Shown: positions 13,294 to 22,277 of the stretch, piece after piece | Numbering within the stretch: the stretch's first letter is position 1 | Layout: each line of letters begins with the position of its first letter | DNA from: a virus | Length of the DNA: 61,947 nucleotides | Reading direction: 5' to 3' (one strand) | Virus record (IMG/VR): IMGVR_UViG_3300033153_001808 | Coordinates: 1-61,947 of that record | The notes under the pieces: model-generated | Seen by the model: the letters and a program-made list of their open reading frames with translations, nothing else | Databases searched by the model: none | Told to the model about the DNA's origin: nothing | Position numbers and translations under genes: made by a program

Positions 13294-16200
13294 TGCACTT
13301 TGTATAGTAGGTGAGAGTCTAGGCTCCGAAGAGAACTTGAATGGCGAATACTTCATAGGCAAGGCCGGTAAACTACTAGACAAGCTCCTAAAAGAGGCCG
13401 GGATTATACGTTCAGCCTCACACATCACGAACGTAATCAAGGTCCAGCCACCAGGAAATAAGGTCGAGAGACTTCATGAGATAGGTCTATCTATACAGGA
13501 CTTCATACCTTATCTTAAGGAGGAGTTAGACACCATAAAACCCAAAGCTATACTAGCAGTGGGTCGTCATGCACTAGAGGCTCTCACCTCAGAACACGGT
13601 ATAACTAAATGGCGTGGATCTGTTCTGGAGTGTAGTTTAACTGAAAATCCGGTCAGTGTTCTACCTACCTTACATCCCTCATACCTACAACGTGGAATGA
13701 TGCACCTCTACCCCTATGTGCGTCATGATATGCAAAACTTTGCAAGACTAGGATTCGGAATCTACAAACCAGAAGACCCCTATGAACAGATCATAAACCC
13801 GTCTCTTACACAGTGTCTTGACTTCCTGTCAGACATAGCTAACACTGCAACCGAGACCTGCTTCGATATAGAAACAGTAGCTCACCAAAGAATTACCTGC
13901 ATCGGGTGGACTAATGGACCACACAAAGCAATATGTATACCTTTTAGGCACAATGGTCTCAAGTTAAGATGGGCAGAACACGAACAAATCATGCTATTGG
14001 ATGCCATGAAACAGATCTACCAGAAACCCAGGCTTTTGAAGATAGGCCAGAATATACATTATGATATACACTTCCTCTTACCTCTACTGGGTTTCCCGCG
14101 TGAACCTATATTTGACACACGATACGCTCACACCCTTCTTCATGCAGACGCCAAGCATGATCTAGGGTTTCTGACCTCTGTCTATACCAACATGAACTAC
14201 CACAAAGATGAAGCAAAAGATTGGGCTTCAAAAAAAGTACCCAAAGACGAAACCCTATGGGGTTATAATATAAAAGATGTGATCACGACCCACCGTGTCG
14301 CACAGGCTATTACTAAAGACCTCAAAGAAGCTAATCAGTATGACTTCTTCACAGGCTTCATGATGCCGTTTAGACGTGTTATATTCGACATGGAAGCACA
14401 TGGTATAAACGTGGACATGGATCTGATGAAAGAACTCCGGGACTATATACAAGAAGACGAGCTTCCTATTGCGTTGGATATAATCCACAAAATGACCGGT
14501 CGTGAGATGAATCCAAACTCCTCTAAACAGGTCGGAGAGTATCTAGCAGAAGAACTTCATCTACCTATACCACGAACCGCAAAGGGTAACTATACTGTAA
14601 AAGAAGAAATCTTAGAGGCTCTAGTTGCCCGGCATCCAAAGCATAGACAACTACTAAAGCAGATCTTGTGTGCGCGGGTCCTCAAGGCCAAAGACCTAGG
14701 AACCTATCTGACCGCTGTGGTGTCTAAGGACAACCACATGAAGTGTTCCTATGGTATGACTATTACAGGTCGTCTGACATCATCTACTAACCAAATAGAC
14801 GAAGGCACTAACTTACAGAACATACCTAAACATCTACGGCAGATCTTCATACCAGAACCAGATCAGGTCTTTGTAGATGCAGACCTATCACAAGCAGAAG
14901 CAAGAGTCATGGCGTGGCTTATGAAGTCAGACAAACTAAAAGAAGTATTCCACAGTGGACACAAGATCCACAAAATAGTAGGAGGATGGATATATGACAA
15001 AGACCCAGAGGATCTTACACCTACAGAGTATCTTATTGCGAAAAAAACAGTGCATGGTTGTGTAGATGAGAAAACCCAAGTCTTAACCTTAACTGGATGG
15101 AAGTATATCAATGAACCCTTCTTAGGTCAGATAGCACAATGGGACCCCAAAACAAAGGAAATTACGTTCGTCTATCCACACAATCTAGAGCCAATACCCT
15201 ATAAGGGTATAATGTACCGTCACACACAAGGATACTTCGATCAAATGGTAACCCCAACTCATCGTATGCCGCATTGGCAGGTACGATATGGTAGAAAGAG
15301 AAAACACGTAGATGGACCAGTGCGAGACATAGAAGCACAGAAGTTTACAAACAGACGTAATTCGTACAAACTACCTCTAGCTGGAGTATATTCTAGTTCC
15401 ACACCTAAACTAAATCCAAATGAAATGAGCTTATTAGTTGCTATTCAAGCAGACTGTTCCGTACGAAGGTCAGGGGAGGTTGAGGCCAACTTTACAAAAG
15501 GCTACAAAATAGCTAGATTAAAATATCTACTGAAACAATTAAGAATAGACTATACTGAGTATCCCTATAAAGATACTGGTTCTAGCTTCTACATACCAAA
15601 ACAATGGAAGGTAGTAGCACTATTAAATTGTTTTGAGAAACATAAAACGTTCAGTTTCGATGCAATATTAAATAACACTCCTAAAGTCTTGGATACATTT
15701 ATAAGAGAATTAGGTTTTTGGGACGGTAGAGTTAACAAAGAACAGGATGGAACAATAAACTCTTGGCAGTATTATACTACAAACGCACAAAACGCAGAAG
15801 TAGCTGCAACAATAGCACACCTAACAAACAAACGTGCTGTTGTGAGTATGCGTGAGAATTGGTGGGAGGAAAAAAGAACCAAAGATCTTTACACTGTGAG
15901 TATTTCATGCTACCCTTTAGGGGATCTAACAGAAATGAAAACAGAGATAATAAAAGACTTTGGTGGTGTTGTTTATTGTCCTACGGTGATGTCTTCTTAT
16001 TTTCTTATACGTCGTAATGGTCATATATCAATAACAGGAAACTCAAATTACCAAATGGGAGAACGTAAATTTGCGACAATTATCGAACGACCAGTTGCGG
16101 ACGCTAGAGAGATCATGCGTAAGTATTCTAAGATCGTACCGGAACTACCTCAGTATCATAAAGACATTCAAAGAGAAATAGAAACGACTAGAAAACTGGT

Positions 16201-16528
16201 AACCATGTATGGCAGGACGAGGATCTTCACAGGTCGGTTAGACGACTCGACCTTTAAAAGTGGCTATGCACAACTACCACAGAGTACAGTAGTAGATACA
16301 ATAAATCTCGGGATTCTTGGTCTATGGTGCATAACTCCTAGAAGTGTGCATTTCATAACCCAGACACATGATAGTATCTTACTCTCTATAGATCCCAATA
16401 AGGTAGAGTATTGGAATAAGTATATAAAAGCCCATCTTGAAACATTGAGAGAGTTGGAGATAAATGGCGATAGTCTTGTAATTCCACTGGATATTGAACC
16501 CCCTAAAGATAACTGGTACGGTGCTTAA
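13175..16528 (+). CDS. Uracil-DNA glycosylase/DNA polymerase A fusion with intein
   Basis: This 1117-codon gene is the replicative polymerase. Residues 35-205 are uracil-DNA-glycosylase-like: GESLGSEENLNGEYFIGKAG, ITNVIKVQPPGN, and LPTLHPSYL. Residues 215-385 are a 3'-5' exonuclease (CFDIETVAH; IGQNIHYD; a late YNIKDVITTHRV). The polymerase follows, with motif A DADLSQAEARVMAWL near 566-580, motif B KKTVHG and then SNYQMG split by a 328-residue intein (629-956), and motif C QTHDSILL near 1061-1068. After splicing it has about 789 residues. No 5'-3' exonuclease domain. AGGAGG lies upstream of ATG 13175; ATG 13187 is an alternative start. Confidence 0.9.
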   Translation: MGINMDVKTVLTPQELAAFSELDQKCTQANLVLPKGLTHNALCIVGESLGSEENLNGEYFIGKAGKLLDKLLKEAGIIRSASHITNVIKVQPPGNKVERLHEIGLSIQDFIPYLKEELDTIKPKAILAVGRHALEALTSEHGITKWRGSVLECSLTENPVSVLPTLHPSYLQRGMMHLYPYVRHDMQNFARLGFGIYKPEDPYEQIINPSLTQCLDFLSDIANTATETCFDIETVAHQRITCIGWTNGPHKAICIPFRHNGLKLRWAEHEQIMLLDAMKQIYQKPRLLKIGQNIHYDIHFLLPLLGFPREPIFDTRYAHTLLHADAKHDLGFLTSVYTNMNYHKDEAKDWASKKVPKDETLWGYNIKDVITTHRVAQAITKDLKEANQYDFFTGFMMPFRRVIFDMEAHGINVDMDLMKELRDYIQEDELPIALDIIHKMTGREMNPNSSKQVGEYLAEELHLPIPRTAKGNYTVKEEILEALVARHPKHRQLLKQILCARVLKAKDLGTYLTAVVSKDNHMKCSYGMTITGRLTSSTNQIDEGTNLQNIPKHLRQIFIPEPDQVFVDADLSQAEARVMAWLMKSDKLKEVFHSGHKIHKIVGGWIYDKDPEDLTPTEYLIAKKTVHGCVDEKTQVLTLTGWKYINEPFLGQIAQWDPKTKEITFVYPHNLEPIPYKGIMYRHTQGYFDQMVTPTHRMPHWQVRYGRKRKHVDGPVRDIEAQKFTNRRNSYKLPLAGVYSSSTPKLNPNEMSLLVAIQADCSVRRSGEVEANFTKGYKIARLKYLLKQLRIDYTEYPYKDTGSSFYIPKQWKVVALLNCFEKHKTFSFDAILNNTPKVLDTFIRELGFWDGRVNKEQDGTINSWQYYTTNAQNAEVAATIAHLTNKRAVVSMRENWWEEKRTKDLYTVSISCYPLGDLTEMKTEIIKDFGGVVYCPTVMSSYFLIRRNGHISITGNSNYQMGERKFATIIERPVADAREIMRKYSKIVPELPQYHKDIQREIETTRKLVTMYGRTRIFTGRLDDSTFKSGYAQLPQSTVVDTINLGILGLWCITPRSVHFITQTHDSILLSIDPNKVEYWNKYIKAHLETLRELEINGDSLVIPLDIEPPKDNWYGA
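15059..16042 (+). mobile_element. Intein in polymerase motif B
   Basis: The 328-residue insert starts with Cys1 (CVDEKTQVLTLTGW, block A), has the block-B TxxH (TPTH), and ends NGHISITGN before a Ser, giving Cys/Asn/Ser splicing chemistry. The penultimate residue is Gly in place of the usual His. The middle carries LLVAIQADCSVR and a second ELGFWDGRV motif, which look like degenerate LAGLIDADG helices of a homing endonuclease. The insertion point is inside the conserved O-helix, between KKTVHG and SNYQMG, a known favoured polymerase-A site. Confidence 0.88.
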
Positions 16529-16839
16529 TGTACAACACAACCTATAAATGCAAGTTCTGCCATGAGACATTCACCGGCCACCAAGGTAGGATTGTGTGTA
16601 GTGGAGAAGACTGTATAACAAAACGCAAGGCAGAACTAAGAAAGAACGCACAGGGTATTAGTAAAAAGGCCCGCAGTAAGGCTAAGATAAAAAAGAAACT
16701 GACCAAAAACACCAAGAAATGCGTCCGCTGTGGGAAACCTAAAGGAATTAATAGGTGGTATTGTTCTAGGTGTTTGAAATATCTAAGCAGACTTTATGGA
16801 GATTTAGAGCTTTATAGTGTTAGTGTTGGTAGACATTAA
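16528..16839 (+). CDS. Double zinc-ribbon protein
   Basis: This 103-residue protein carries two cysteine groups: CKFC with CSGEDC at the start, and CVRCGK with CSRC near the end, separated by a very basic linker (KKARSKAKIKKKLTK). It is likely to bind nucleic acid. Its ATG overlaps the polymerase stop (TAATG), so the two are co-translated and may act together. Confidence 0.65.
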   Translation: MYNTTYKCKFCHETFTGHQGRIVCSGEDCITKRKAELRKNAQGISKKARSKAKIKKKLTKNTKKCVRCGKPKGINRWYCSRCLKYLSRLYGDLELYSVSVGRH

Positions 16840-16851
16840 AAGGAGAGTAAA

Positions 16852-17133
16852 ATGAGCAGATACAACATCCCACAAGATCAAATAGATTCTATGAACATAG
16901 ACACTGTATCTAACCTACTCAACACTATACAGAATGAGATGTGCGAACTTGCTGGATTGGAGTATAATCTATATGCCAGAAGACGGGAGCTAGAAAAGAT
17001 CCTACATCCAGAGCTATTTGTAGACCAGGAACCCAGCCCAGAATCAGAGGTTAAAAAACTCACCTCAAATCAACTAAAGAATTTACTTAAAGTTGCACTA
17101 GAAAGAGGCATAAACCTTAAGGATCTTGTATAG
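16852..17133 (+). CDS. Coiled-coil small protein
   Basis: This 93-residue helical protein has a paired-helix centre (LLNTIQNEMCELAGLEYNLY) and a C-terminal helix. AAAAGGAG precedes the ATG. No family recognised; it lies in the polymerase-helicase cluster. Confidence 0.6.
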   Translation: MSRYNIPQDQIDSMNIDTVSNLLNTIQNEMCELAGLEYNLYARRRELEKILHPELFVDQEPSPESEVKKLTSNQLKNLLKVALERGINLKDLV

Positions 17134-17147
17134 GAGGAGACCAAAGC

Positions 17148-17303
17148 ATGAAAGTCAAAGACCCGAATTTTACTTGTGGAGACTGCAAAAAGGAATGGAC
17201 TTTATGGGGAACAGTAGACATAGAAGAACTCAATAAAGACTACCCGCATTGTCCTTGGTGCGGGAAAGTACTAAATATAATCCAAGAGGAGACTGACTCA
17301 TGA
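17148..17303 (+). CDS. Zinc-ribbon small protein
   Basis: This 51-residue protein has CGDC near the start and CPWCGK near residue 35, a standard rubredoxin-like ribbon. TAGGAGGAGAC precedes the ATG, and its stop overlaps the next ATG (ATGA). Function unknown. Confidence 0.65.
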   Translation: MKVKDPNFTCGDCKKEWTLWGTVDIEELNKDYPHCPWCGKVLNIIQEETDS

Positions 17304-17524
17304 CTATATACACACCAGGCACACAGATCAGAATCCGCAGACCATGTCCAGATTGTGTAGATGGTAAGGTAGAACTTCCTGGCCACGGACAAGACTTTGT
17401 ACCCATAGGCTTTACTGTTAAACTCTACCACAAAGGCTACTGTCCCACCTGTTGGGGCCAGATGTGGATTGAAGATTGGGTATCTATTGAAGACTTAGTT
17501 AGGTGGACACAAGAGTTATTATGA
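17300..17524 (+). CDS. DnaJ-type zinc-finger-like protein
   Basis: This 74-residue protein has CPDCVDG and CPTCWG motifs 33 residues apart, like one half of the cysteine-rich domain of DnaJ, plus a helical end. AAGAGGAGAC lies upstream. ATGA overlaps link it to the genes on both sides. It may bind a zinc ion and a partner protein. Confidence 0.6.
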   Translation: MTIYTPGTQIRIRRPCPDCVDGKVELPGHGQDFVPIGFTVKLYHKGYCPTCWGQMWIEDWVSIEDLVRWTQELL

Positions 17525-18702
17525 CAAGAAAATGCAAATCTAATTGGGTAGATACTTATCTAGAATTTACCCAATACCAAGAAGCCCCGGAAATATATCA
17601 TATCTGGATTGGTCTATCTACACTAGCCTCAACGGTCAAGAGGAATGTATTCCTACCACGCGGGTATTTTAATATCTTTCCGAATCTATACACCGCTATA
17701 GTAGGACCGACAGGAATCACCAAGACAACCGCAGCAGACATAGGTATAGAACTAATCGAAGGCTTGAAAGATATGGAGTTGATGAAAGAGAAACTAACCT
17801 CTTTCTTTGTTCTTGAGCATTTTGACAAGCTGACTAAAGCCAAAGGTGAGTGTTGTATAACTATCTATGCACCTGAGATGAAGAACTTTCTTGGAGATCT
17901 AAACAAAGCAGAGATTGTTGCTATGCTGACATCATTTTTTGGGTGTCCTAATTCTCCTGCTTATAGGACTAAAGGCGGAGGTGTGTATCAGTTCAAAGAC
18001 GTGTGTATTAATCTGCTTGTGTGTTCTACTCCTGAGTGGCTTACTTTAGGCACTACCACCGATGAAATCGCGGGAGGTTTCACAGGTCGTTTCCTGTATG
18101 TATTTGAGGACACCACCACCAGATCCAGTCCGTTTCCAGAAGACCTAATAACCCCAACAATCATGGCATACAAACAAGACCTTATAGATGATCTAAAACA
18201 CATCTCAACCCTAAAAGGTAAGTTCATACTAACCGATCAAGCCAAAGCAGAGTATATTATATGGTACAACAGACGTGGGGATGAGTGTCAAGACGAGCGT
18301 ATGTTAGGGTATTATGCACGTAAGAGAGATGTTGTATTTAAGGTATCTATGCTGGTGTCATTAGCCCAAGATGACTCTTTAGTAATAGACGAGGATATTC
18401 TACGCAAGACATTTAAGCTCCTATCAAACCTTGAGGTGAAAATGGTGCAAGCCTTTGCGGGTGTGGTAGATGACCCCGCCCTAAAATTCAAGGACCTTAT
18501 ACTATCACAAATAGCAGTCACATCAGGACAGACACTAACTAGATCCGAACTACTTAGAAAAAATTGGAATAAAATGGATGGCCAGACACTAGATAGAATA
18601 ATAACTAATCTTGTTGATGCACGGGTTATAAAAAGTCAATCAAAGTATAAAGGGAACCAAGTAGATATAGTCTACACTCTTATAGACTCAGGCATGATCT
18701 AA
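17521..18702 (+). CDS. DUF3987-like P-loop ATPase, probable replicative helicase
   Basis: This is a 393-residue protein. The N-terminal WVDTYLEFTQYQEAP and WIGLSTLAST lead to a P-loop-like GPTGITKTT at 62-70, as in DUF3987/YfjI proteins found beside phage replication genes. The residue before the P-loop lysine is Thr, not Gly, so the Walker A is unusual. Later parts show an acidic strand (ITIYAPEM) and a C-terminal winged helix (LTRSELLRKNWNKM). No other replicative helicase is visible, so it probably takes this role. ATG at 17521 overlaps the previous stop. Confidence 0.7.
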   Translation: MTRKCKSNWVDTYLEFTQYQEAPEIYHIWIGLSTLASTVKRNVFLPRGYFNIFPNLYTAIVGPTGITKTTAADIGIELIEGLKDMELMKEKLTSFFVLEHFDKLTKAKGECCITIYAPEMKNFLGDLNKAEIVAMLTSFFGCPNSPAYRTKGGGVYQFKDVCINLLVCSTPEWLTLGTTTDEIAGGFTGRFLYVFEDTTTRSSPFPEDLITPTIMAYKQDLIDDLKHISTLKGKFILTDQAKAEYIIWYNRRGDECQDERMLGYYARKRDVVFKVSMLVSLAQDDSLVIDEDILRKTFKLLSNLEVKMVQAFAGVVDDPALKFKDLILSQIAVTSGQTLTRSELLRKNWNKMDGQTLDRIITNLVDARVIKSQSKYKGNQVDIVYTLIDSGMI

Positions 18703-18714
18703 GGAGCTTTTATT

Positions 18715-19290
18715 ATGTACAGAGATGAACTAACAGACATAACATTCACTAGATTGACAGTAATATCTTTTTCTCATTATGACAAACGAAATAGACCTTA
18801 CTGGAACTGTTTGTGTTCATGTGGAAATACCCACACAGTTGCTGCAGCCAACCTAAAATCTGGTGCGGTTAAGAGTTGTGGTTGCTATCAAACAGATCAA
18901 GCGAACAAATACAGATACACAAAGCATGGGCATACACCAAAAGGTAAGATTCCAAGTGAGTATAATACCTGGAGAGCAATGAAAATACGATGTTATAACA
19001 TTAAAGCAAAGGACTACCCTAATTATGGTGGGCGCGGCATTATTGTATGTGATAAATGGAAGGATAGTTTTGAGAACTTCTTCAAGGATATGGGTTACAA
19101 ACCAACCACCAAGCACTCAATAGATAGAATAAATAATAATGGAAACTACACACCAAATAATTGTAGGTGGGCTACAAGTACAGAACAAAACAACAACAAA
19201 AATTACATTCGAAATGAAAACTCAATAGAGAACTGGAGGTTATTAGAATTACTTGGAAATAAGTTATTAATTAAAGGAGAACTAGAATGA
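18715..19290 (+). CDS. HNH-like homing endonuclease
   Basis: This 191-residue protein has an N-terminal zinc-finger-like part (CLCSCGNTHTV, then SCGC) and a C-terminal nuclease region (YNTWRAMKIRCYN, YGGRGIIVCDKW, HSIDRINNNGNYTPNNCRW). The last motif is the HNH-type metal site of free-standing phage endonucleases. It follows the helicase gene by a few bases, a common place for such mobile genes. AAGGAG precedes the ATG. Confidence 0.8.
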   Translation: MYRDELTDITFTRLTVISFSHYDKRNRPYWNCLCSCGNTHTVAAANLKSGAVKSCGCYQTDQANKYRYTKHGHTPKGKIPSEYNTWRAMKIRCYNIKAKDYPNYGGRGIIVCDKWKDSFENFFKDMGYKPTTKHSIDRINNNGNYTPNNCRWATSTEQNNNKNYIRNENSIENWRLLELLGNKLLIKGELE

Positions 19291-19658
19291 ACACATCAAT
19301 AGATTGGGAATGGTTGGTAGAGGGCTATAACTCTACATACTCCACGACCTACAAGGACGAGACAGAACTCCTGCTCTCCATAGGTCCTAAGTTCTCACCT
19401 CGCAACCTAGCACTCCAGCTCGGAGTCTCACACACAACAATCTACTACAGACTAGACAAGCACCGCATACCAAGATCCCATACAAGAGGCGGTGCCAACA
19501 ACAAAGGCAGGAAAGAAAGGGAGTTCCTTTCGATCCCACCTGATGATATGTGCCAATTTACAGTCCCGCAAATCGCACTCAAGTTATCCATACACAAAGA
19601 CTATTGCTACCAACTAGTACGAAAACACAAAAGAAGATTCAAAAGCCTCCTATCTTAA
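19287..19658 (+). CDS. Helix-turn-helix DNA-binding protein
   Basis: This 123-residue protein carries two helix-turn-helix segments: NLALQLGVSHTTIYYRLDKH near 46-66 and PQIALKLSIHKDYCYQLVRK near 92-113. It probably binds DNA and may regulate the switch to late genes. ATGA couples it to the HNH gene. It ends against the late operon; the two stop codons overlap tail to tail. Confidence 0.65.
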   Translation: MNTSIDWEWLVEGYNSTYSTTYKDETELLLSIGPKFSPRNLALQLGVSHTTIYYRLDKHRIPRSHTRGGANNKGRKEREFLSIPPDDMCQFTVPQIALKLSIHKDYCYQLVRKHKRRFKSLLS

Positions 19659-22277
19659 CCCTGGTTCTTTTCTGTGTATGAACATCTCCAACTCGCTGTC
19701 TTTATCCTCCATCCGCCGCCTGACATCTGCGGGAACTTTGTTTCTCCACTTCCATTCCTCGATCTGTTCCTCAGTAGGCAAATCCAACCCTTGTTCATGT
19801 GCAATTCGTGCCGCCTCCGGTTCATTCCCCTCAACATACAACTGAAAGATCTTATCCTTCCATTCCCTGTGTGCCATCTTCGCGGATCGCCTGACTGAAT
19901 AATCCAAGAACCCTTTACTAGATGCCGCAGTTTTAGGACCAATAAACTCACTAACCGCTTCCCAGGGTTTTAAGTCCAGTGTCCTCTCCCCCTTCTCAGT
20001 GAACATAGGAACCTTATCACCTGATCTCTCTTGCATACCTTTAATAAATTTCTCCCCCTTAGTCCACATCACAGGAGTAATAGCCTTAACTGCTTCTTTA
20101 AGCCCCTCGCCTTTTTCAAGTCCCTTAGCCCAAGCATACGCAGACGTAGCACTAGGTCCAAGACCAGTAGGTAGTAAACCCCCACCACCAATACCTAATT
20201 TAGTATGCCTAATAGCATCCTTCCATTCACCTTCTTTAACATCACTAAGAACCTTTACCAATTCACCGTAATTCATACCAAAACCAAGAGCGTTTGACAG
20301 ATCAATACCCAAAAACTTCTCAAGTGTCATATTCCCGCCCTCTGCCATAGCCAGGAGTTTGACCAACTTATACACCCCGTTCGGTCCTTCCTTAGCTAGA
20401 TTCATCATGAACTCAACTTGCTTAATAGGATAAGACCAGAACTGAAACGCAAGCCTCCCTACAGGACTAGCCAATGCTCTAGGCATACCTATTTTACCAT
20501 ACCTAAACTGTGTCTTATGTACTATATCTATACCATATTGTATTGCATCTTGTTCCTCAAGTCCCTTACGTTTTGCCTTCAAATACCCAGACAAAAAAGA
20601 ATGTTTCCTGTTTCCTAACTCGACCTTAGTAAACATAAACCCAACTGCCTGTCTGAGTTTCTCCATTCGTTTAGAAACCGCACCTTCCATCAATACAGTA
20701 GGAACCTCCTCGGCAAGTCCAGTTGCAGCAAACATCTCCTTGCCTTTAGGAGTCCAGGCCATCTCATAACCTTTTAACGAGTCCTGAAATCCAACCTCTG
20801 CTATTGTGTTTATTCTCTGTGTGAAGTTAGTAATAGCACTCCTGGGATTCAACCCAAGTGCCCGCATCCACTGGAAACTGGCAATCGAAGCAGACAACTC
20901 AGAAGCCTTCGGTCCAACTCCGGCCCAGTTTTTTATGAACCAACTAGCATAGTCTCGCCAACCAGGATCGACTTTATTGTATAAATCCTTAGCTAACTTA
21001 AGTGCAGGATCACCATAGAACTTCCTAGAAAAGCCAAACAAATATGTCTGATATGCTTTCACTGCATCGAATGAATATCCTTGTGCGCCTTTTCTGGACA
21101 TGAGGAATCTGAACTTAAACTGATCGGGCAGGGAATCATAGGTAATCAATCTCCCGCCTTTTAGGTTGTTTATACTAGTCCTCAAGGTCTGTAACTTCTT
21201 ATTAAGATTAGTAACTTTCTTCTGGTTTGTCGTTACACGTAACTTCTCTTCAATCTTCTTAGCATCAAACTCAAACCTAGCCATCAGTTCATCTCTGTCA
21301 AATATCCTAGGTAAGTAATGCTTGACTTTCCTTCTCAATATAGTATACGCTTCTTTATCACCGGGACTCAGTCTATTCAACCACTCTTGGTGTCGAAGTG
21401 CACGTTTAGCTTTCTCATATGTTTTATACTTCTTCAAGTCCTTGCCAGCTAAACTACCCACCTTCCTACCTGCTAATACAGAAGTCCTTAAACTCTCTAC
21501 ATAGCTATATAACTGTGCACGATTTTTTGTCAAGTCCCGCACTTTTGTCATGGGTTTATACTTCTTGCTCACGATTCTGGACAATTTATTATACGAATCA
21601 GTACTATCAGCAGCAGCTAGACCAAACTTCTTGTACAGATAATCAAACTGTCCTTGCAAGAACTCATACAACTTAAGCTCACCTTTCTTGAGTTGCTCCG
21701 GTGGAAGTTTAGCTTCCAAGGCCCGACCTACTCGGCGGGAACTCTCACTGTCCATCTTAATCTTGCCTTGAGCTATTCGGAACTTACTAACCTGATTAAC
21801 CAAAAACCTATTCTTAGCCTCAGACATTCTACCTAACACAGACACGATCTCACTCAATGACCCACTCTTCTCCAACTTCGCCGCCTCAGCAGGTGAGTGA
21901 AACCATCCCCTCAACCTCTTAAACTTCCCAGGAGCATCCTTTAGTGCGCCACTAGGCAACTCACTTGCAGCCTTAAATCCCTCGCCTGATTCAGTAGTCT
22001 TGGGCATCTGGGCAGTTAGTTTACTAGTAGCTTTGAGTCCTTGAACTGCCTTCTGCATACCCTTTGAGATCTTCGGAGCCACAGACAACCCCGCAAGAGA
22101 CTCCCACATGACCTGTTCTAGTTCTTCCTCACTCAGTGCAGATCGCTTTTTCAACTCATCAATATCCACAGTACGGCCAAGCCTGGCACCGAGGTCTTTG
22201 AGTAGATCGAAGACTCCATAACTTCGGATACGCTTCAAAAGTGCGGGATCTTTAATTACCTTAACTTGTTGGGGCAT
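19650..22277 (-). CDS. Large virion protein, candidate ejection protein
   Basis: This 875-residue protein is the last gene of the late operon. The first 450 residues are charged and helical (lengthy Lys-rich coils). The middle (SIASFQWMRALGLNPRSAIT, then VGRLAFQFWSYPIKQ) has the look of large phage internal proteins with membrane-active helices. A glycine-rich hinge (LGIGGGGLLPTGLG) precedes the tail. I infer an internal or ejected virion protein from size and position; no enzyme motif is visible. The start ATG overlaps the previous gene's stop. Confidence 0.55.
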   Translation of the reverse strand: MPQQVKVIKDPALLKRIRSYGVFDLLKDLGARLGRTVDIDELKKRSALSEEELEQVMWESLAGLSVAPKISKGMQKAVQGLKATSKLTAQMPKTTESGEGFKAASELPSGALKDAPGKFKRLRGWFHSPAEAAKLEKSGSLSEIVSVLGRMSEAKNRFLVNQVSKFRIAQGKIKMDSESSRRVGRALEAKLPPEQLKKGELKLYEFLQGQFDYLYKKFGLAAADSTDSYNKLSRIVSKKYKPMTKVRDLTKNRAQLYSYVESLRTSVLAGRKVGSLAGKDLKKYKTYEKAKRALRHQEWLNRLSPGDKEAYTILRRKVKHYLPRIFDRDELMARFEFDAKKIEEKLRVTTNQKKVTNLNKKLQTLRTSINNLKGGRLITYDSLPDQFKFRFLMSRKGAQGYSFDAVKAYQTYLFGFSRKFYGDPALKLAKDLYNKVDPGWRDYASWFIKNWAGVGPKASELSASIASFQWMRALGLNPRSAITNFTQRINTIAEVGFQDSLKGYEMAWTPKGKEMFAATGLAEEVPTVLMEGAVSKRMEKLRQAVGFMFTKVELGNRKHSFLSGYLKAKRKGLEEQDAIQYGIDIVHKTQFRYGKIGMPRALASPVGRLAFQFWSYPIKQVEFMMNLAKEGPNGVYKLVKLLAMAEGGNMTLEKFLGIDLSNALGFGMNYGELVKVLSDVKEGEWKDAIRHTKLGIGGGGLLPTGLGPSATSAYAWAKGLEKGEGLKEAVKAITPVMWTKGEKFIKGMQERSGDKVPMFTEKGERTLDLKPWEAVSEFIGPKTAASSKGFLDYSVRRSAKMAHREWKDKIFQLYVEGNEPEAARIAHEQGLDLPTEEQIEEWKWRNKVPADVRRRMEDKDSELEMFIHRKEPGLR

